Shown: positions 46,447-58,503 of the stretch, piece by piece
Layout: each line of letters starts with the position of its first letter
Numbering within the stretch: position 1 is the first letter of the stretch
Assembly: GCF_001723175.1 (NCBI RefSeq)
Contig: NC_064656.1
Coordinates: 2,170,001-2,234,000, forward strand
DNA length: 64,000 nucleotides
Reading direction: 5' to 3'
Source of the DNA: Penicillium oxalicum
Taxonomy: Eukaryota; Ascomycota; Eurotiomycetes; Eurotiales; Aspergillaceae
Position numbers and translations under genes: made by a program
The notes under the pieces: generated by a model
What the model saw: the letters and a program-made list of their open reading frames with translations, nothing else
Database searches by the model: none
Told to the model about the DNA's origin: nothing

Positions 46447-48256
46447 CTACTTGCTGGGAGAAGCAGGTTTGAAGCACGGGAGCCAAGATCGAAGCGCGTC
46501 GTGAAAGTATCCACGCGAGATCTTACCGGGTTCAAAGTCACGGATTAAATCAAAACAGTGCTCTGCATTATCCATGATGTATCCAAACACTGTGTCCTCG
46601 GAAGTCTCCGCTCCGCACTGTGGGATCACAGTGGTAAAGTTCACGCCCTGCGGAGCAATATCTCCTGTAGCAAGAGGCGAGAGGGTGCGCCACGGATCGA
46701 ATTGACCACCGCTCCAGTACACGTTGGACGGACGGATGGTCCATCCACCGGTTTCACGATTGGTTGCTTCAGCCTGCGGACGAGTGGGCAAAAGCCCCAT
46801 TTTGACAGCCTCGGGAAATTGACGATTGCAGGTGTATTGTTGATACTCGATCGATTGATATTTGGACAGGAGGGAATGTGGTCCCGCGTTGTTGATCTGA
46901 TAGTATCCAAACTCGGTGCAAAATTGCCAGAACCAACTGATCGTATCTGGGTTATTCGTGACGGGATTGAGCTCACATTCAAGCGGTCTGGTGTAATCGG
47001 TTTGTCGGCAATTGGTGTCATAATTGTAATTGACCACGTCAATGAAGATGGGCCAAGCCGCATATCGCTCGGCAACGTACTGGTTCCCTCGCCAGGACGC
47101 AAGACCGTCGGGCCCAGCGGGGCGCATGGAATATCCATCAGTCTCGAGATAATCGCAGAATGCACCCAACCCGCCTTCTCCACCACCGAGTCCATAGGCT
47201 TGGAAATATCCAAAGATTCCACCCACTGCGGCGGTGAAATCCCCATTATTATTTTCCTCGGCGCCAGGACCAAAGAAGAGCTGCTTGATGGCAGCAGCGG
47301 ATGATTCGCTTCGGGAGAGTTCATCGTCGATGTACGTGAGCGCCGCTTTGATGTCTTTGGTGCAGTTCAGGTAACCGTTGGCGATCATGCCATCGTAGAT
47401 CTGGTCATAGTACATGCTCATGTTCACGCGAGCTTCAACGGGTGCAGAGGATGCCCAGGCCGCATAGATGATGTCTGGGTAGGCATCGCGGGTGAAAGCG
47501 GCTCGCATGCCAGAGTAGGAGCCCCCCATCATGACCCATGGCTTGGAATTGGGGGTCAGATCTTCGTCGTAACCGTCAAGAGTGAAGTTCTGCGCAAAGT
47601 AAGGGATATCGGCCAAGGCTTGCTTGTTGGTCAGGTATTTGTAGTGCTCCGGTGGGGAGTCGAGGCCGACGTTGAAAGGCAGTGACTCTCCATAGTATCT
47701 GGACCGGTATTTCAATCAATGAGACGATATTTGAACAGAAAGTTTGTGGATGATCATACCGATGCTCCCAGACTACGCCGATCCCTCCAAATTCCTCGAG
47801 CAATTCTGCAAGAACCGAGCTCGAATTACCCAGGTTCTTGGTCGCTGTAATCTCCGCATTGATCTCTCCTGCATCGTAAACAACCACAGGTCCCCCTTTA
47901 CGGTAGTACTCATCGTTGACCCAGTAGCGATTTTCATAAAAGCCAACGGACGGGTCTTCATGATCAATTGGGATCTACCTCCTTTATTAGCTACTGCACT
48001 TGGCTCACCCACCAGCTAGTTCTGATAGTTGACGCCTAGAACATACCCAAACAGTCATCAGCGTGACATTTTCAGCTGGTATTTCATTGACCAGAGTCTT
48101 TGCAGACTTGTGTTGCTTCAAAATCGTGTCGGGATTGATTCCGAATTCCGCAGTCAGGCTCAGCTCTCGTCGAAGATGTGTCATGCCCAGTCCAGTCGCT
48201 GTGCTGGCAAGTCCAGCTAGGACTGTGAAGACTCGGCCTAGCAGATTGCGACGCAT
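46447..48256 (-). CDS. Secreted serine peptidase of family S28 (prolyl endo-/carboxypeptidase type)
   Basis: The enzyme cleaves after proline or dipeptides and is secreted for protein scavenging, like the acid prolyl endopeptidase of A. niger or lysosomal Pro-X carboxypeptidase. Introns at 47699-47759 and 47975-48046 give 558 residues. Residues 1 to about 22 are a signal peptide (MRRNLLGRVFTVLAGLAS). The fold starts with IPIDHEDPSVGFYENRYWV and YYRKGGPVVVYDAGE, then EHRYYGESLPF. The catalytic Ser is at about 202 in GGSYSGM, the Asp at about 476 in QFDPWR and the His at about 522 in NAEHCFD. Several N-glycosylation sites are seen. The residues joining exon 1 to exon 2 (TVWIPIDH) are the least certain part. 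It stands divergent to the pectin lyase gene, 2.7 kb apart. Confidence 0.91.
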
Positions 48257-50962
48257 GATGTCTAGAGCCCGTGAAAAAAAGATTAGGTATCGCCAGGGAG
48301 AAGACTAGTCTCCAAACACCAAAGGAAACGTGGACGGTTTACTCCTACCAATGATGGAGGACGCCATCCTGTATATAGATCTAAGGAGAAGAGCAGGCAG
48401 ATCCATCATGAGCCCTGTAATTACTGCCTTGGTGGACTCTCAACGGGAACAATATCCTCAGGAGAGTCAGAAAAATGCCAGGGAGAGTATTGTTTGCGGA
48501 GACTGCTGTAGGTTCCCATCAATCCCGCGATATGACTGGCTTGGTGACACCATCTCGGGAAGGTACTAGAGACAACAGATTACCGAGTTCGGCCTCTTGT
48601 GTGACGACCGTGCAGTCTCCTCTGACATGTCAGAGATTTTGCAAGAACCCAGCCACTTGCAGACATGGCTTTTCTTGAATCTGTGCCACATAGGTCTTGG
48701 ACTATCCCTTTGGAAACACCGCATCGATATCATCACCTGATCTTGGCGCTCGGGTTTGTTATCTTATTGCCGCATTCGGCCAGGACCTTGACTAGCGCCC
48801 ACGTGGAACAGTCCATGACTTGCTGATCCGAGTGGTAACCCCTTGCTTGGCAGAATTTGTCTTGTCCTTGACAGTGGAATTAAAATTCAGTTTAGTGACG
48901 AAGACTGTCGGAATCATTGCTCTAATTCTTGGAACTTGCGACCGCTGCGAGACAAGCGGGTAGAGTATTCTGTCAGTAGGCATTATTTTTCGTGGTCAGT
49001 TTGTTCGTCTCCTGGCCACTAGACCACGCGGGATGCAGCCCGGAAGCCCAATGTGGAATTCAAATCATTGACTAAGGTTTAAAAAGACGTGTCTCTTCGT
49101 ATGATCTGAGCAGTCATTCCAAAGGCGATCTCTATTCGCAGAAACTTACTTCAGAAAGTAGGTATAGTGTTAAAATCGACCTCTGCCGATTGAACCAAGT
49201 CGCTGACTGGCATGCTTTCTCTTCACGGCTCGGGTGCTGGCAGCGGAACTGAACAATCGGTGGGTCTCGATATTGTTCTGACGGGTCTGCCTTAGACATT
49301 GTTTCTCTAGGTAGTTTGAGAGAAAGCAACCCATGATAGGCAGCTACAAAAGCCACTATGGAACAATTACAGTGACTTATTTGTTAGCTTTGCCTTGTGT
49401 GACCCTTTTCTCCACAGCTCTTTTCTCGTAGCTGGGAACGGCTTCAAGGGATGGTAGAAGGTGTCAGGAATGCAGCCTGTGTCATAGTGAAGGCTGACCA
49501 CGAGATGTCCGCAAGATGAAACTGCGCCCAATGAGAATCTGTCATTTCAGAGCAATTGCAATACACGTGCTGATTTCACGTGAGATTTGATCCCGGCTGG
49601 CAGACTGGCCTGTCTCAAGACTACAGACTCGCCCCTGGCCAGAATGAACCTGGCCAGCCGCGGGTCTATTCACCAGCGCTAAATGAGGATCGGATTGAGC
49701 GGAGTAGTCCACCTTCGGGTGAAACATAGCCGAGACTTCTGGGTGTGGCATATGCACTTAATGGTCTTCACTCATGGGGCCAGACTTACTTGATCCTGCT
49801 CAAAGCGTGAGTACATCCTCACGGTGAGAAAGATGGCTTGAATCTGGGTCAGTCATGATGGCTCTGGCCTTTTATTTCTCCTCTCAAATATACATGCTCT
49901 CGCGAAACATATCCACATTAACCAAAATTCTCTAACATGGGCCTTCTGGTCTTGGTGTAAGAGCTCGTCCCTTTCTCGGTCCCAGCTATTCCTTTACTCC
50001 TGACGTAATACCACAGACTACCCCGAATTCCGACCTTCGTATCCAGCACGATACGAAATGTTCAACTGGAGCTTTTTGCGGGGGAGATGCCCGTCACAGA
50101 AGATCCGATTCGTGGATCTACAGTATCTGCATCCTGCGTTGGGAATATGGCGTATTCAAGCATTGATACACCAGCCAGAGGCCACGCGCGACTTGCTGCT
50201 TCTGGAATGCTTTGGTGATATACATGAACTTTCGTGGTTTCCAACGACTTTGACCGTTTGTCGTGTCACTACCCATTTTCCCGCTCCCATTCCGAGTATA
50301 CTGGCGTTGATACAGGTGAGATATGATGGTCCTGGGCCATCTAATGCGCCAGGCTTTGTAAGGTAAGCTAAGAAAGCACCGGCCGAACGGGTGGCTATAC
50401 ACTGATACAATATGACCAACTCGCGAAAAAGACAAAAGACATTACTCAACTGCAATAACACTTCTGCGGAATACGGTAAATGCATGATTTGATGAAGTTC
50501 GTGCTGACACTCCTGCGGAAAATTAAAGGACTGGCTTGGCAACGTCCGTTGCTCACCCACGTCTTGGCATACCGGGGGAGTCTCGAGATCCACGCTCGAA
50601 TTACCGGGCTGAGCCAAGTGCCGTGACGAAAGGAGACACACGTCGGAGTTTTGCCGTCGGATGCATACCCTAGATTGGTGAAAGTCCGGCGTCAAACCAA
50701 GCCATTTTGCGGGGAAAGATTCTCCCTGCTTCTTGAACACCGTCAAACATGAAAAAAAAAAAACGGCTCGACGTCGTTGCTGCAAGTATGGACGCACTAG
50801 GTTTCATGACGTGGCAACCGTCGAGACACTATCTCTCCAGCGGAATATCGATCGAAAAAAAGTTTCTTTAAAATGTTTGTGACTCCCAATTCTGCTTGAG
50901 TGGCGACCGATCTGGGTTGAAAGGTGATTGAATATTCATCGTTGCTTGCTTTAGTCGCAGAG
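48257..50962. other. Divergent intergenic region, about 2.7 kb
   Basis: Promoters of the S28 peptidase (-) and rhamnogalacturonan lyase (+) lie at its ends. A 213-codon frame at 50156-50797 (-) begins with GTG and a 102-codon frame at 50058-50366 (+) lies opposite it; neither has recognisable content. No gene is supported. Confidence 0.6.
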
Positions 50963-53339
50963 ATGCTCGCCTCCGGAATATTGCTGGCTTCCTTGGCTCT
51001 TTTGGGAAAAGGAGTCGAAGCTGCCTTTGGTGTGACCACAGCCTCTGACAGCTACACCATCGACACGGGATCTACCAATCCACTTCGTTATAGGGTCAAC
51101 CGATCAAACTGCGACATCAATTCGATCAACTTTTACGGAACCGAGCTGCAATATGGGAAACAGGGCTCCCATATTGGCTCCGGGTTGGGCAAAGCTACCG
51201 TCACTGCTACACAGAACGGTGAGTCCAATAATAGCACAATAGGACACCTCTTGAGACATTCAGAGAGACGATCGTGTTTTCTCATTACATACAGGCAACT
51301 ACATCAAGGTGACTTGTGAAACCTCGACATTGACACATTACTACGTTGCTCGCAATGGAGATCCGATTATCTACATGGCAACTTATACCACTGCCGGTCA
51401 GTTCATATCAAATTCGAGATCAGTTCACATCCACCGAATAAAAAGGCTAATATCCTGTAGAACCGTCTATTGGAGAGCTCCGCTACATCGCGCGTCTCAA
51501 TGCCAACGTGCTTCCCAACGAGGAGCCGTTTGGAGTTGCCTCCAATATCGCTGGCGGCACCGCCATCGAGGGGTCCGATGTTTTCAAGGTTGGGTCTCAG
51601 ACACGCAGCAAGTTCTACTCGAGCGAGCGATTCATCGATGACCATAGACACTGTAAGAACTGCTCAAGCGCTTTCATGAGGAGAGCATGTTTCTCACTAC
51701 AAATACAGGCGTGTCTGGATCTCAGCACCGAGTCTGCATGATTCTCAACCAATATGAGACTTCTTCGGGAGGTCCTTTCCACCGGTATGGGACATTCTCT
51801 GTAATCGCTATGAGTGATGAAATGCTGAGCCCTTCCTTTCTAGGGACATTAACACCAATAATGTCGGCGATTACACTGGCCTCTACTGGTACATGAACTC
51901 AGGCCACGTTCAAACTGAATCCTTCCGTACGGGCTTGCATGGTCCATACTTGATGTACTTTAGCCGAAGTGGAACACCCAGCAGCGACATCGATACTTCT
52001 TTCTTTGCGGACCTTGGAATTAAGGGTTATGTCGCGGCATCCGGTCGAGGAAAGGTCACTGGTACTGCATCCGGAGCAGATTCGTCCATGCAATGGGTCA
52101 TTCACTGGTGAGTTCAGATGCATTTTCCGAATCACAATGGAGCATTCATCTCGATCCGAAGCAACATTACATGTCCCCGTATATGCTAGCAGAACGAGCA
52201 CCACACTGATCGCGATATCGGCCTGTTTAGGTACAATGACAAAGCCCAATACTGGACGTACACGGCTTCTGGTGGAAAATTCACCTCGCCAGCCATGAAG
52301 CCCGGCACTTACACCATGATCTACTACCAGGGCGAGTATCCAGTGGCCAAAACCTCGGTTTCCGTCAGTGCAGGTTCAACTGTCAACAAGGACATTTCTG
52401 GCTCTGTGAAGACCGGCAAAACGATCTTTAGAATCGGTCAATGGGATGGAAAGTAAGGAGTCCATTCTTTGAATATTTTCAGTCCTTCTTTCTCTCCCCC
52501 TCGCCCTCCATCCGTCTCCCCGACCCTGGGAGGGCATGAAAAAAAAACACCCAAATATCTCTCGATAGTTCCATCTGATTATTACTAACCATCCACAATC
52601 CCTCTAGACCAACTGGCTTCCTCAACTCCGACTCCCAACTCCGCATGCACCCCACCGACCAGCGCATGTCACCCTGGACCTCCTCCCAGCCCTTCACAGT
52701 CGGATCCTCACCCACATCGGCCTTCCCCATGGCCATCTTCAGCGCCGTCAATTCCCCCGTAACCATCAAATTCACAGCCTCCAGCTCGCAAGCCGCCGCC
52801 GCCACCCTCCGCATCGGAACCACCCTCTCATTCGCAGGCGGCCGACCCCAAGCTATCATCAACGGATGGAAAGGCCCTATTCCCAGCGCCCCGACCAATT
52901 TGAACAGTCGCGGTGTCACGCGCGGCGCATACAGAGGACTCGGCGAGGTTTACGATGTTACTATCCCGGCGGGTGTGATTAAGGCGGGTAATTCGAACGA
53001 GGTAAGATGTCTATCTGCTACTCTATGCCCTTCTTTTTGTCTATTTCCATTCTTTCATGCACCTGCGACATAGAAAGAAGATTTCTCTCAGATACCATAA
53101 CAGCCGACTAACCCCGTCTTTCTTTCCCAGATCACCATCTCCGTCGTCTCCGGAAGTTCAGGAGATCAATTCCTGAGTCCGAACTTTGTAAGTCTCGTCC
53201 AGCATCTCCATTCAAACACAGCTTGAAGAAAAACAAAAAACAAAAGACGAAAAGGGAATGTCTAAACTGTACTAACCGATTTCTCCCTTCTCTTTCAATT
53301 CTGGAATAGATCTTCGACTGTATCGAGTTATTCGCCTAA
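50963..53339 (+). CDS. rglA: Rhamnogalacturonan lyase A, polysaccharide lyase family 4
   Basis: The secreted enzyme cuts the rhamnose-galacturonic acid backbone of rhamnogalacturonan I in pectin by beta-elimination. Nine exons are joined across introns 51219-51294, 51397-51460, 51653-51708, 51785-51843, 52108-52230, 52453-52607, 53002-53130 and 53188-53309, giving 530 residues, the length of Aspergillus RglA. Residues 1 to about 20 are a signal peptide ([14 protein letters not shown]), followed directly by the mature start [17 protein letters not shown]. The beta-sandwich catalytic domain spans about 21-270 ([33 protein letters not shown]). A fibronectin III-like domain follows ([19 protein letters not shown]), then a carbohydrate-binding C-terminal domain ([15 protein letters not shown] to IFDCIELFA). 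Every junction keeps the frame. Eight introns is a high number for this window. Confidence 0.95.
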
Positions 53340-54131
53340 GAAACCTCGCTACACACGCGTTCTTCAGAGGACTTGTTACGTGATGTTTCACGGCAGCGTT
53401 CCCTGGTCTCCATCACACTCTACTGTTAGCCATACTTGCAGAATACAGTGGGATATTGTCCGGTGCTGATGACCTTTTTTTCTAGAATACATAGTACTGT
53501 ACAATTGGGTACATGTATTGTGTGGTACCCATTACTAGATCTTTGTAGTCTACCTGTTCACAGTTCATAGTACATGGCTAGTTTTCAGATTAGGGACTGG
53601 CACAGTTATACGATGCTGCGATTGATGTTGATATTGTATTGATGAGCTTGAACATGTTGAAATGTGTTGTGCATAGCATGTCAGTATCCATAGGCCTGCA
53701 TTTCAGGTAGATGATAAGTATTGAGTTTGAACGGGTCAATTGGAAGACGCCCGGTCTTCTATAATAGGAAAATTTGAGAGACAAAGCGGATGAGGAAAAC
53801 TTTTTAAGAATTTCTCAAGTGTATTACACAAAATGCAAAGAGCGGACGGTAGTTTGAACAGCCCGCTCACAACATAATTAGAGAAGGAATAGAAAAAGGA
53901 AGAAAAAAAAAGGAAAGATCAAAACGCCACACAGTCCAGTTAAAGGATCTGCGAATCGCCAATGCAAACCAAGCTCCCCTCCTCCCAAGTTTTGATTTCT
54001 AATCCAACACAAAACTCCGTCAATGAGAAAAAAAAGGGGGGGAGGGGGCTGGTGAAAAAAAGTTGAATTTTAATTCACAACGCAACGTGGGTATCATCAT
54101 ATTCAGAACTGGATGCAATGCACATGGGCAT
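53340..54131. other. Convergent intergenic region
   Basis: Between the stop codons of the lyase (+) and the glycine decarboxylase (-). Includes a purine-rich stretch with runs of 7 and 5 G near 54036-54048. No gene supported. Confidence 0.6.
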
Positions 54132-57100
54132 CTATTCAGTTTCATCAACGGGGCCACAGGTACAGAAAAGGTTCTGGTCGCCATAAGCTGTGAAAGAATG
54201 GAAAAAGAAAGAGTTAGTCACTGTGATCACACAAAATCTACCTGAGTTTACGGGATAGAGGGATTCAAACTCACCATCATCAACGCGGGTGACAGTCGGC
54301 CAGAACTTCTTCTCCAACAGCCAAGGTAGTGGGTACGCAGCCGTCTCACGAGTATAAGGTCTGCTCCACTCGCTCGTCAGCAGATCCCGCTGGGTGTGAG
54401 GGGAGTTCTTCAGAACATTCCCCTCGCGGGGCTGCTTGCCGGATTCGACCTCGGCAATCTCGGCGCGAATGGAGATCAAGGCATCACAGAAACGGTCCAG
54501 TTCTGCCTTGTTCTCGGACTCGGTGGGCTCGATCATGAGCGTGTTGGCAACGGGCCAGGACATTGTCGGAGCGTGGAATCCGTAATCCTGCAGACGCTTG
54601 GCAATGTCAATCGCCTCGATACCGCAGGTCTCCTTGAAGCCGCGCACATCGAGGATGAATTCGTGAGCGCAGCGACCGTGGTCGTTGGTGTAGAGGATGG
54701 GGTAGTGCGCTTTGAGTCGAGACTGGAGGTAGTTGGCGTTCAGCAGGGTGATCTTGGTGGCGTGGGTGAGGCCTCGGTCGCCCATCATGTTGATGTAGTT
54801 GAAGGTGATGGGGAGGATGCTGGCGCTACCCCAGGGCGCGGCGGAGATGGGCGGGGAGGAAGAGGAGCCGCGCTTGGCCTGGAGATACTCGCTCTTGGGG
54901 TGAGAGGGCAGGTATGGAGCCAGGTGAGCGGCCACACCGATGGGGCCAACACCAGGACCACCACCACCGTGAGGGATGCAGAAAGTCTTATGCAGGTTCA
55001 AGTGGCACACATCGGCGCCAATCTCACCGGGGGAGCAAAGACCAATTTGGGCGTTCATGTTCGCACCATCCATGTACACTTGACCGCCGTATTCGTGAAC
55101 CAGCCGGCAAGCCTCCTTGGCACCGGGCTCGAAGACACCGAATGTGCTGGGGTAAGTGATCATGAATGCGGCAAGCTCATCCTTGTGCTTCTGACACTTG
55201 GCCTTGAGGTCATCCAGGTCCAGGTTCCCGGTCTTGGTGTCACACTTGATGGTCACCACGCGCATACCAGCCATCGCAGCCGAGGCGGGGTTGGTGCCGT
55301 GGGCAGAGACGGGAATCAGACAAACATTGCGCTTCGCATCGCCCTGGGCTTCCTGGTACTTCTTGATGACACGCAGACCGGCGAATTCGCCCTGGGCACC
55401 CGAGTTGGGCTGCACAGTTACCTCGGCCATACCGGTAATATCAGCCAACTGCGCCTCCAGGTCGTCAATCATCTGAATATAACCCTTGGCCTTGTCAGCA
55501 GGCATGAAGGGGTGGATCTGAGAAAACTCGGGCCAGGAGACAGGGATCATCTCAGTGGTAGCGTTGAGCTTCATGGTGCACGATCCGAGCGGGATCATGG
55601 AGTGGGCAAGAGACAGATCCTTGGACTCGAGGTGACGGATGTAGCGAAGCATTTCTGTCTCGGAGTGGTGGGTGTTGAACACGGGATGCGTCAAGTAGGG
55701 AGAGGTGCGCTCCAGAGCAGCAGGAACCGTGGCCAGAGCCAGGGCGCCGTCCACCTGGACAGGAGAGGCTCCCTTGTGAGCGGCGAAGACGTCCAAGATT
55801 CCCTTGACCTCGTCGCGACCCACGGTCTCATCCAGCGACAGACCGACCTTGTTGCCGTCCAGACGGCGGAGGAAGATGTTGGCCTTGAGCGCGGCAGCGT
55901 ACACAGCGTCCGCCTCGGAGGCGTCCGAAAGCTCAATAGTGAGGGTGTCGAACAAGGCACCTCCCTCCACGTTGGAGCGGAAGGGGACGTTGTAGCCGAG
56001 CCCAGCCAGCTTCTCACGGAGCAATCCAGTCATGGACATGATCCGCTGCGCGATCGCCTTGAGTCCCTCGGGACCGTGGTAGATGGCGTACATGGAAGTC
56101 ATGTTGGCAAGCAAGGCCTGAGCAGTGCAAATGTTACTTGTGGCCTTCTCACGGCGAATGTGCTGCTCACGGGTCTGAAGAGCCAGACGCAAAGCCCGGT
56201 TACCCAGACGATCCTTGGACACGCCCACCACACGACCGGGGACCTTGCGCTTGTACTTGTCGGCACAAGCGAAGAAAGCCGCGTGGGGACCACCGAAACC
56301 CATCGGGACGCCCATGCGCTGCGCGCTACCAAAGGCGATGTCCGCGCCAAACTCGCCGGGGGCCTTCAGGACAGTCAAGGCGAGGAGATCGGTCGCAACG
56401 CTGAAAGTACCGCCCTGGCTATGGATCGATTCACTGAGAGACTGGAAGTCGTAGATACCACCCTCGGTGTCGGGGTACTGACCGAGAACACCAATCAGGT
56501 GATCGCCCTGGTCCTTGACCAGCTGGAAGTCATTGGCCATGATGTCACCGACCACCAGATTGATCCCGAATCCCTCGGCGCGAGACTGCATCACGGCGAT
56601 GGTCTGTGGGTGGCAAAGATGAGAGACGACGTAGGACTTGTCGGCCTTCTTTTGCTTGGAAGTGGGCATAGTCGCGTAAGACATAGTCATGGCCTCAGCA
56701 GCAGCGGTAGCCTCGTCCAAGACGGAGGCATTGGCAAAAGGCAGGCCCGTCAAGTCCGCAGTCAGGGTCTGGAAGTTAAGCAGCGACTCCAGACGGCCCT
56801 GGGAAATCTCGGGCTGGTAAGGTGTGTAGCTGGTGTACCAGGCAGGGTTCTCCAGCACATTGCGGAGAATCACCGGAGGCACAATGGTCGGGTAGTAGCC
56901 GGTTCCGATGTAGGTCTTGCCCGAAATGTCGATTTGCTTGCGGTACGAGTCCAGCAATTTCAACATGTCCGTCTCGCCCAACCCGCCCTGGACGGGTGAT
57001 CGATATAGGTTGATATCGACCTGAGGCTGCGACACCTTCATATCCTTCTTGGAGAGAATGTCTGCTGGAAGCACCTGCTTTACAAACTCATCAAGAGATG

Positions 57101-57428
57101 CTACGGGAGGATCCAGCGCGGCGAGCATTTCCGAGGCGGCCTCGGGAGAAGGGCCAATGTGGCGACGGGGAAAGGTATCGAGTGGTTGGAAAATATCCTC
57201 CGGGTGAGGAATGCCGTGGGCATTGACGGAGCTGGTGTAGACCCCACGACGAGGCGTCGTCGTGCTAGCAGTTGCATTTGCATTCTGGGAGGTATGCAGA
57301 CTGCGTCGAGAGATAGTGGCGGGTGTCATGGATGCTGTCCGCAGCGCAACGGGCGAAGGGCCAACGCGCACGCGCGTCCGCAAGGCCAATTGACGGCCAC
57401 CACGCAGGGCACACCAAGAGGCTGCCAT
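54132..57428 (-). CDS. gcvP: Glycine decarboxylase P protein, mitochondrial
   Basis: The PLP-dependent P protein of the mitochondrial glycine cleavage system decarboxylates glycine and passes the aminomethyl group to the lipoyl H protein; with T and L proteins it feeds one-carbon folate metabolism. Two exons give 1069 residues. The N-terminus is Arg/Ser-rich with no acidic residue for about 60 positions, a mitochondrial targeting peptide. The first half has DTFPRRHIGPS and TGYYPTIVPPVILRN. The second has MIPLGSCTMKLN and the PLP-binding Lys at about 814 in LNLHKTFCIPHGGGGPG. The intron 54188-54274 lies near the 3' end; removing it yields VDDAYGDQNLFCTCGP as in relatives. A longer reading frame upstream begins only at a GTG, so the ATG at 57428 was chosen. 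The 867-codon frame on the opposite strand is a shadow. Confidence 0.96.
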   Translation of the reverse strand: MAASWCALRGGRQLALRTRVRVGPSPVALRTASMTPATISRRSLHTSQNANATASTTTPRRGVYTSSVNAHGIPHPEDIFQPLDTFPRRHIGPSPEAASEMLAALDPPVASLDEFVKQVLPADILSKKDMKVSQPQVDINLYRSPVQGGLGETDMLKLLDSYRKQIDISGKTYIGTGYYPTIVPPVILRNVLENPAWYTSYTPYQPEISQGRLESLLNFQTLTADLTGLPFANASVLDEATAAAEAMTMSYATMPTSKQKKADKSYVVSHLCHPQTIAVMQSRAEGFGINLVVGDIMANDFQLVKDQGDHLIGVLGQYPDTEGGIYDFQSLSESIHSQGGTFSVATDLLALTVLKAPGEFGADIAFGSAQRMGVPMGFGGPHAAFFACADKYKRKVPGRVVGVSKDRLGNRALRLALQTREQHIRREKATSNICTAQALLANMTSMYAIYHGPEGLKAIAQRIMSMTGLLREKLAGLGYNVPFRSNVEGGALFDTLTIELSDASEADAVYAAALKANIFLRRLDGNKVGLSLDETVGRDEVKGILDVFAAHKGASPVQVDGALALATVPAALERTSPYLTHPVFNTHHSETEMLRYIRHLESKDLSLAHSMIPLGSCTMKLNATTEMIPVSWPEFSQIHPFMPADKAKGYIQMIDDLEAQLADITGMAEVTVQPNSGAQGEFAGLRVIKKYQEAQGDAKRNVCLIPVSAHGTNPASAAMAGMRVVTIKCDTKTGNLDLDDLKAKCQKHKDELAAFMITYPSTFGVFEPGAKEACRLVHEYGGQVYMDGANMNAQIGLCSPGEIGADVCHLNLHKTFCIPHGGGGPGVGPIGVAAHLAPYLPSHPKSEYLQAKRGSSSSPPISAAPWGSASILPITFNYINMMGDRGLTHATKITLLNANYLQSRLKAHYPILYTNDHGRCAHEFILDVRGFKETCGIEAIDIAKRLQDYGFHAPTMSWPVANTLMIEPTESENKAELDRFCDALISIRAEIAEVESGKQPREGNVLKNSPHTQRDLLTSEWSRPYTRETAAYPLPWLLEKKFWPTVTRVDDGEFESLYPVNSGRFCVITVTNSFFFHSFTAYGDQNLFCTCGPVDETE
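54188..54274 (-). other. Frame-preserving, stop-free intron of gcvP
   Basis: The intron is 87 nt, has GTGAGT and CACAG ends with a CTAAC branch site, and contains no stop in the host frame. If retained it would add 29 residues ahead of the conserved C-terminus. Confidence 0.8.
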
Positions 57429-58503
57429 GGTGAAATAGACTGCCGAACGAGAAATGAGACTCGGGGCGAAACGTTTGTGAATGGTCACAGCTTTGCGCGG
57501 AGAGGAGAGTGATCAGGGCCTCAACAACTGAATGCGATACCCGAAGGGGAAGTAGTAACAAGGGGGAGCCTTGTGGGTGACAAGCGAAGAGAAAGCGAAA
57601 GTATAGGGATGGAAAAAAGAGAAAGAAGGAAAGAGCTGATCGAAGTCACGAAATACTATATCTATTGTTCTTTTTTTTCCCTCCCTTCCTTCTGGCCCCC
57701 TCCATGGAAAAGTCACCCATGACTTTCCTCGTCCCATATCATGGCTATCTTTGACCGAGGAGGCGGGCAACGGGTAAGCTCAGCGCAATGACTGGGGGGA
57801 AGCCTGTCGGGAAACTTTGACCGCGCGGATGATAAGGATAACCTTATCGGGCGAATGACGGCAAGATGACCGGCCTCCCGACGGTGCAAAGAATGCAAAC
57901 ACTCCTGAATCGAGGTGGCCCCACAGGGTGTCTGGCTGTCTTCTTCTATAATGCCTGAGGCTCATAGCAGGTCCCACTCCACACCTTCAACCGTTTCCCG
58001 ACGGGAAACTGACCTTGGCATGGCGACATCCGCGCTGCAGGCCCCCGCGTGCACCGACTCTCACCGATAGAAAGTCGCGGGGGGTCCACTCCGGTCGACG
58101 GGTTTCATCGGCGCGCAGCTGGTCCAAGGTTGGGTACGTGCACGACTGGGGTCCAGCTTGAGAGTCGAGGCGTGACGGGCGAGGGGAACCCTTCCATCCA
58201 AAGAGTAGTCTACCGGGCCTCTTAGGTATTTACGCCATGCAGCCTGTTGCCAAAAATCTGCAATTTGATATCGATAGCCTTTGTCCTTTAGGGACACGGT
58301 TCAGCTAGTGACTCCGACTTAGATGTACTGCCAAACACTGTGACATGTGACCCACCACACCGAAAGATAGCCGCCCCAGAAACCTTTGCCCGCCCCGCAG
58401 GTTCTCAGCCGAGAGCATCAGTCATCATCCGCATTAAATACACACATCCCCAAACCCAACAAGGAACAATCATCGCGATAAGAGTGAATCGTCAGACATT
58501 AGT
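57429..58503. other. Intergenic region
   Basis: Promoter of gcvP with a long pyrimidine tract on the + strand near 57665-57705, and the 3' flank of the MFS permease. No gene supported. Confidence 0.6.

Noticed and set aside
50156..50797. 213-codon minus-strand frame upstream of the rhamnogalacturonan lyase
   Set aside because: Begins with GTG and has no recognisable content; lies in a promoter region.
54396..56999. 867-codon open frame on the + strand, opposite to gcvP
   Set aside because: It lies wholly inside a well-conserved gene and has no recognisable domains. Strong codon bias in highly expressed fungal genes commonly leaves the antisense frame free of stops.
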